From CAYUZU01 sp964448675 (GTDB lineage Bacteria > Planctomycetota > Phycisphaerae > UBA1845 > Fen-1342), in NCBI GenBank assembly GCA_964448675.1, contig CAYUZU010000001.1:248001-312000 (forward strand): a stretch of DNA of 64,000 bases, given 5' to 3'. The notes beneath the pieces were generated by a model, which did not search any database, had not been told where the DNA came from, and saw nothing but the letters and a program-made list of their open reading frames with translations. Position 1 is the stretch's first letter; each line of letters starts with the position of its first letter. The position numbers were made by a program, and so were the translations under genes. Positions 60,973 to 64,000 of the stretch are shown here, in pieces.

Positions 60973-62007
60973 ATGCGGATCAGATGGTTGGGTCTCGAAT
61001 TGCCGACGCGGGTCGTCCGCGACGACGCCATCAGCACGGATACCTTCGGCCGGTTCACCATCGAGCCCTTCGAGCGCGGGTTCGGAACGACCGTGGGGAA
61101 CAGTCTGCGGCGGATCCTGCTCTCGAGTCTCGAGGGCGCGTCCGTCACGCACGTTCGCCTGGCGGGCGCGGACCACGAGTTCATGTCCCTGCCGGGCGTG
61201 CTCGAGGATGTCACCGATATCATCCTCAATATCAAGGGCATCATCGTCGATCTCGACGCGGAGACGCCCAAGACGATGCGGGTCGAGCGCACGACCAAGG
61301 GCGATGTCAAGGCCGGCGACTTCCAGTGTGACGCGGCGATCACCGTGTTCAACCCGGAGCAGCACATCGCCACGCTGACCGACGATGTCAACTTCTCGGT
61401 CGAGCTGACCGTGCAGCGCGGGCGCGGCTACGTGCCGGCGACCGAGTTCGTCGACGAGAACGAGGAGATCGGCGTGATTCCGGTCGATGCCCTGTTCTCG
61501 CCGGTGACGCGCGTGCGCTATCGCACCGAGGACACGCGCGTCGGCCAGAAGGTGAATTACGACCGGCTGGTCATGGACGTGTGGACCAAGGGCACGACCA
61601 AGCCCGAGGACGCCCTGGTCGAAGCGGCCAAGATCCTCCGCAAGCACCTCAACCCGTTCGTGCAGTACTACGAGCTGGGCGAGGCGGTGGCCGCGGCGGA
61701 CTCCCGGACCGAAGCGCCGGCGACCACGGTCAACGACGAGCTGCGGGAGAAGCTGGACCGGCCGATCACGACGCTGGATCTGTCCGTGCGTGCCAGCAAC
61801 TGCCTCGAGGCCGCCAAGGTGTCGACCATTGGCGAGCTGGCCCGCATGAGCGAGCAGGAACTGCTCGAGTTGCGTAGTTTTGGCAAGACCTCGCTAATCG
61901 AGGTCAAGGAGAAACTGGAGAAGCTCGGCCTGTCGCTCGGGATGACCGACGAGGCCGACACGCAGAGCGGCGACAGTGCCGAGCCGCAGGCGTCTCCCTT
62001 GATCTAG
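60973..62007 (+). CDS. rpoA: RNA polymerase alpha subunit
   Basis: A 344-residue subunit. The N-terminal assembly domain (1-235) includes FTIEPFERGFGTTVGNSLRRILLSS and the C-terminal domain (about 265-330) has LDLSVRASNCLEAAKVSTIGEL and LRSFGKTSLIEVKEKL. The ATG at 60973 has GGGAGG upstream; a GTG at 60937 would add 12 residues. Confidence 0.97.
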   Translation: MRIRWLGLELPTRVVRDDAISTDTFGRFTIEPFERGFGTTVGNSLRRILLSSLEGASVTHVRLAGADHEFMSLPGVLEDVTDIILNIKGIIVDLDAETPKTMRVERTTKGDVKAGDFQCDAAITVFNPEQHIATLTDDVNFSVELTVQRGRGYVPATEFVDENEEIGVIPVDALFSPVTRVRYRTEDTRVGQKVNYDRLVMDVWTKGTTKPEDALVEAAKILRKHLNPFVQYYELGEAVAAADSRTEAPATTVNDELREKLDRPITTLDLSVRASNCLEAAKVSTIGELARMSEQELLELRSFGKTSLIEVKEKLEKLGLSLGMTDEADTQSGDSAEPQASPLI

Positions 62008-62022
62008 TTCATAGGTGTAACG

Positions 62023-62742
62023 ATGCGACATCGGATGCGTGGCAGACGACTGAGCCGCAGTGACAGCCACCGTGTGGCCATGCGACGGAACCTGGTACAG
62101 AGCCTGTTCGAGCACGGCGAGGTCCGTACCACCGTGATCAAGGCGAAGGAGACGCGCTCAATGGCCGAGCGCCTGGTCACCCTCGCGATCAAGGGGACCC
62201 TCGCCGCGCGGCAGCAGGCCGAGGCCATCCTCCAGGACCGGGCGATCATTCCGAAGGAGCACCAGGAAGACTACGACCGCATGAGCGATGCCAAGCGGAA
62301 CAAGGTCATCCGGGCCCGCTCCGGACGACGCCACCGGGCCAACATGACCCGGCCCGGGCTGAAGTTCTCGGCCGAGTCCGTGCTGCACAAGCTCTTCGCG
62401 GAGATCGGGCCGCGCATGAAGCAGCGGAACGAGGCCCGCAAGTGCGCCGGCGGCTATACGCGCGTGATCAAGCTGGCTGAGCGGCGGCTGGGTGACGGCG
62501 GCCAGCTGGCGATCCTGCAGCTGGTCAGTGATGACGATCAGCCACGCGAGAAGAACGCCGGCCGTACGGAGCGCAAGCGCCGCGCCGCGGTGAAGTACAA
62601 CGTCTACGCGGGCAAGCCACGAGCCCACCAGGGCCGCCGTCGGGCAGCGCGGGCGGCGAAGGCGGAAGCCAAGGCCGAAGCGAGTGCCGGCAAGCCGGCG
62701 CCTGCGGCCGGGTCGGAGAGCGCCGAGAAGAACGAGGAATAA
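62023..62742 (+). CDS. rplQ: 50S ribosomal protein L17 with insert and long tail
   Basis: A 239-residue L17 against about 127 in E. coli. The family start MRHRMRGRRLSRSDSHRVAM and RVIKLAERRLGDGGQLAILQL are clear. Residues about 68-115 form an insert (DRAIIPKEHQEDYDRMSDA), and from about 175 comes a basic, then Ala/Lys-rich tail (AARAAKAEAKAEASAGKP) with an acidic end. It closes the superoperon proper; the HIT gene follows after 6 nt. Confidence 0.95.
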   Translation: MRHRMRGRRLSRSDSHRVAMRRNLVQSLFEHGEVRTTVIKAKETRSMAERLVTLAIKGTLAARQQAEAILQDRAIIPKEHQEDYDRMSDAKRNKVIRARSGRRHRANMTRPGLKFSAESVLHKLFAEIGPRMKQRNEARKCAGGYTRVIKLAERRLGDGGQLAILQLVSDDDQPREKNAGRTERKRRAAVKYNVYAGKPRAHQGRRRAARAAKAEAKAEASAGKPAPAAGSESAEKNEE

Positions 62743-62748
62743 GCTGCC

Positions 62749-63162
62749 ATGGCCGGCGGGTCGATTTTCTCGAAGCTCATCGCGGGCGAGATCCCTTGCG
62801 AGCGGATCTTCGAGAACGATCTCGTCTTCGCTTTCCTGGATATCAACCCGCTGGCCGAGGGGCACACGCTCGTGATCCCCAAGCGCGCGGTGGAGCGGCT
62901 CGAAGACCTGAACGAGGACGAGGCGGCGGAGCTCGGCCGCCAGTTGCCCATCGTCGCCCGCAAGGTCATGACGGCGGTCGGTGCGCCGGCGTACAACGTG
63001 CTGCAGAACAATGGGTCGCCCGCGGGCCAGGAAGTGCCACACGTGCATTTCCACATCATTCCGCGGCGGCCGAATGACGGGCTGGGGTACCGCTGGCGGC
63101 CGCAGAAAGCCGAGCCCGCGGCCCTGGCGAAGCTGGGCGAGCGGATCCGGGCGTTGCCGTAG
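62749..63162 (+). CDS. HIT-family nucleotide hydrolase
   Basis: A 137-residue histidine-triad protein of the HinT/Hit type, which hydrolyses AMP-linked substrates. SIFSKLIAGEIPCERIFEND at the start and HVHFHIIPR with the triad are intact. It begins 6 nt after rplQ, so it is probably co-transcribed with the ribosomal genes. Confidence 0.95.
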   Translation: MAGGSIFSKLIAGEIPCERIFENDLVFAFLDINPLAEGHTLVIPKRAVERLEDLNEDEAAELGRQLPIVARKVMTAVGAPAYNVLQNNGSPAGQEVPHVHFHIIPRRPNDGLGYRWRPQKAEPAALAKLGERIRALP

Positions 63163-63178
63163 CGGTTCGCGGCGGCGG

Positions 63179-63206
63179 TTGCCAGTTCGCCGGCGGTCTT
63201 TAGAAT
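63179..63206 (+). promoter_or_regulatory. Predicted tRNA promoter
   Basis: TTGCCA (63179-63184), a 16-bp spacer and TAGAAT (63201-63206) lie 11 bp upstream of the tRNA 5' end. Confidence 0.6.
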
Positions 63207-63217
63207 AGGGAAGTCAT

Positions 63218-63290
<73 letters not shown>

Positions 63291-63298
63291 TTCGAGTG

Positions 63299-63326
63299 AG
63301 CCCGCCGTGGTTGGCGGGCTTTTTTT
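63299..63326 (+). terminator. Intrinsic terminator after tRNA-Ala
   Basis: AGCCCGCC (63299-63306), loop GTGGTT, GGCGGGCT (63313-63320) then a run of seven T (63320-63326). It is the only classic U-tract terminator I found in the window. Confidence 0.88.
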
Positions 63327-63499
63327 CTGCGCAGGATTTCCGGCGTGTCGGCGGGCGGTTCGAGCGCCCGCGGGCAGCGACACGTGGGCGGGCCGGCTGT
63401 CGATTCTCGTCAACCGGTGCCGGAAGGGCGGGCGGGCGTATTCCGCGGCGGGTTTTATCGGCCGAGTCGCTCGGGGGCCGGCCGGTGGGCAAAGGGCGT

Positions 63500-63528
63500 T
63501 TGCGACGTGGCCGACGAAGTGATAGCAT
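63500..63528 (+). promoter_or_regulatory. Predicted promoter of the DUF1573 gene
   Basis: TTGCGA (63500-63505), a 17-bp spacer and TAGCAT (63523-63528), about 80 nt before the ATG at 63607. Confidence 0.45.
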
Positions 63529-63606
63529 CGAGTGCTTCGTGAAAACCCGGTGGGGAGCAAGGCGCCGCGGGGGCGTTTGAATGCAGCAATTTGGAGGTTT
63601 TGCGAC

Positions 63607-64000
63607 ATGAGGCATCGATATTTCGCGTGGCTGGCGGTGTGCATGGTGGCGATCGGCACGGTGGGGACGGTGGCGTGGGCGGACGAAACGAAGGGTGAGC
63701 CCGCCAAGGACGCGGCCAAACAGGCCGAAGCCCCGGCGAAGGACGTTCCCAAGATTCGCATCGACCCGCTGAAGTTCGATTTCGGCACGGTATGGGTGGG
63801 GCAGCCGGCCAAGGGCACTGTCACCGTGCGAAACGTTGGGACGGCGCCGCTGCTGATCAACGACGTGAAGAGCTCGTGTGGCTGCACGACGCCGACGCGG
63901 CCGAAGTCGCCGATCGCACCGGGCGCGGCCAGCGAATTCACCATCACTTACAACACGGGGCACGCGGGCAAGGCCAACAAGCGGGTGACGCTGCACACGA
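63607..64000 (+). CDS. DUF1573 exported protein (3' end beyond the window)
   Basis: The frame is open to the window edge; 131 residues are visible. A signal peptide ends near VAWADE, then a Lys/Ala/Glu linker, then the DUF1573 domain: KFDFGTVWVGQPAKGTVTV, NVGTAPLLINDVKSSCGCT and PGAASEFTITYNTG. DUF1573 is an immunoglobulin-like fold common in exported proteins of Bacteroidetes and Planctomycetes; the role is unclear. GGAGG lies 9 nt before the ATG. Confidence 0.85.
   Translation, partial: MRHRYFAWLAVCMVAIGTVGTVAWADETKGEPAKDAAKQAEAPAKDVPKIRIDPLKFDFGTVWVGQPAKGTVTVRNVGTAPLLINDVKSSCGCTTPTRPKSPIAPGAASEFTITYNTGHAGKANKRVTLHT

Overview
The window is a compact, GC-rich chromosomal segment with no insertion sequences, phage genes or CRISPR arrays. 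I read it as Planctomycetota, probably near the Phycisphaerae. The support is two pseudopilin-like secreted proteins with C-terminal FVDGHV/FFDGHV signatures, a large exported protein ending in a dockerin-like tail (GDSNCDGSINWRDID), many lipoproteins, DUF1573, DUF192, DUF2961 and DUF3592 proteins, and ribosomal proteins with long low-complexity tails. This placement is inferred from protein features, not from a tree.

Layout. 1-13 kb: a cobalamin-binding/MeaB GTPase fusion (minus), then coaE, rho, a pseudopilin, a DUF4097-like lipoprotein, thpR, murI, a HEAT-repeat lipoprotein, a zinc dehydrogenase coupled to a PgeF-type protein, a lipoprotein and ligA. 13-18 kb (minus): a secreted N-acyl-D-amino-acid deacylase with an unassigned N-terminal half, a lipoprotein with a possible Cys/His active site, and a DUF2961 (GH172-like) protein. 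18-25.4 kb (minus): a complete SUF iron-sulfur operon, sufR-sufB-sufC-sufD-sufS-sufU-sufT-Rieske, with a palindromic operator in the sufR promoter. 25.6-39 kb: a DUF192 lipoprotein, truB, a second pseudopilin locus, the dockerin-tailed protein, cell-surface glycosylation-type genes, hpf, a beta-propeller/transglutaminase protein and a DUF3592 protein. 39-43 kb (minus): phoH-pgpH-ybeY. 43.2-46.5 kb: a cell-shape operon encoding a coiled-coil protein, a 55-residue membrane peptide, MreB and a divergent MreC. 46.7-62.7 kb: the S10-spc-alpha ribosomal superoperon from rpsJ to rplQ, including secY, adk, map, rpmJ and rpoA but lacking rpmD and infA. The right end holds a HIT protein, tRNA-Ala(CGC) with its own promoter and terminator, and a DUF1573 gene cut by the window edge.

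How the parts connect. The ribosomal superoperon has a strong sigma70-like promoter at 46680-46707. Just upstream, at 46559-46576, lies a palindrome that closely resembles the ParB-binding parS consensus. The mre operon has its own promoter followed by a 19-bp palindrome. SufR can be expected to repress its operon through the inverted repeat between its -35 and -10 elements. Several intergenic gaps, notably inside the suf operon, carry degenerate tandem repeats of 7-8 bp. Apart from S5, L15 and L17, which carry unusual tails, the core genes look orthodox. The less-explained parts are the coiled-coil/55-aa/MreB/MreC module, the parS-like site, the GTPase fusion and the secreted enzymes.
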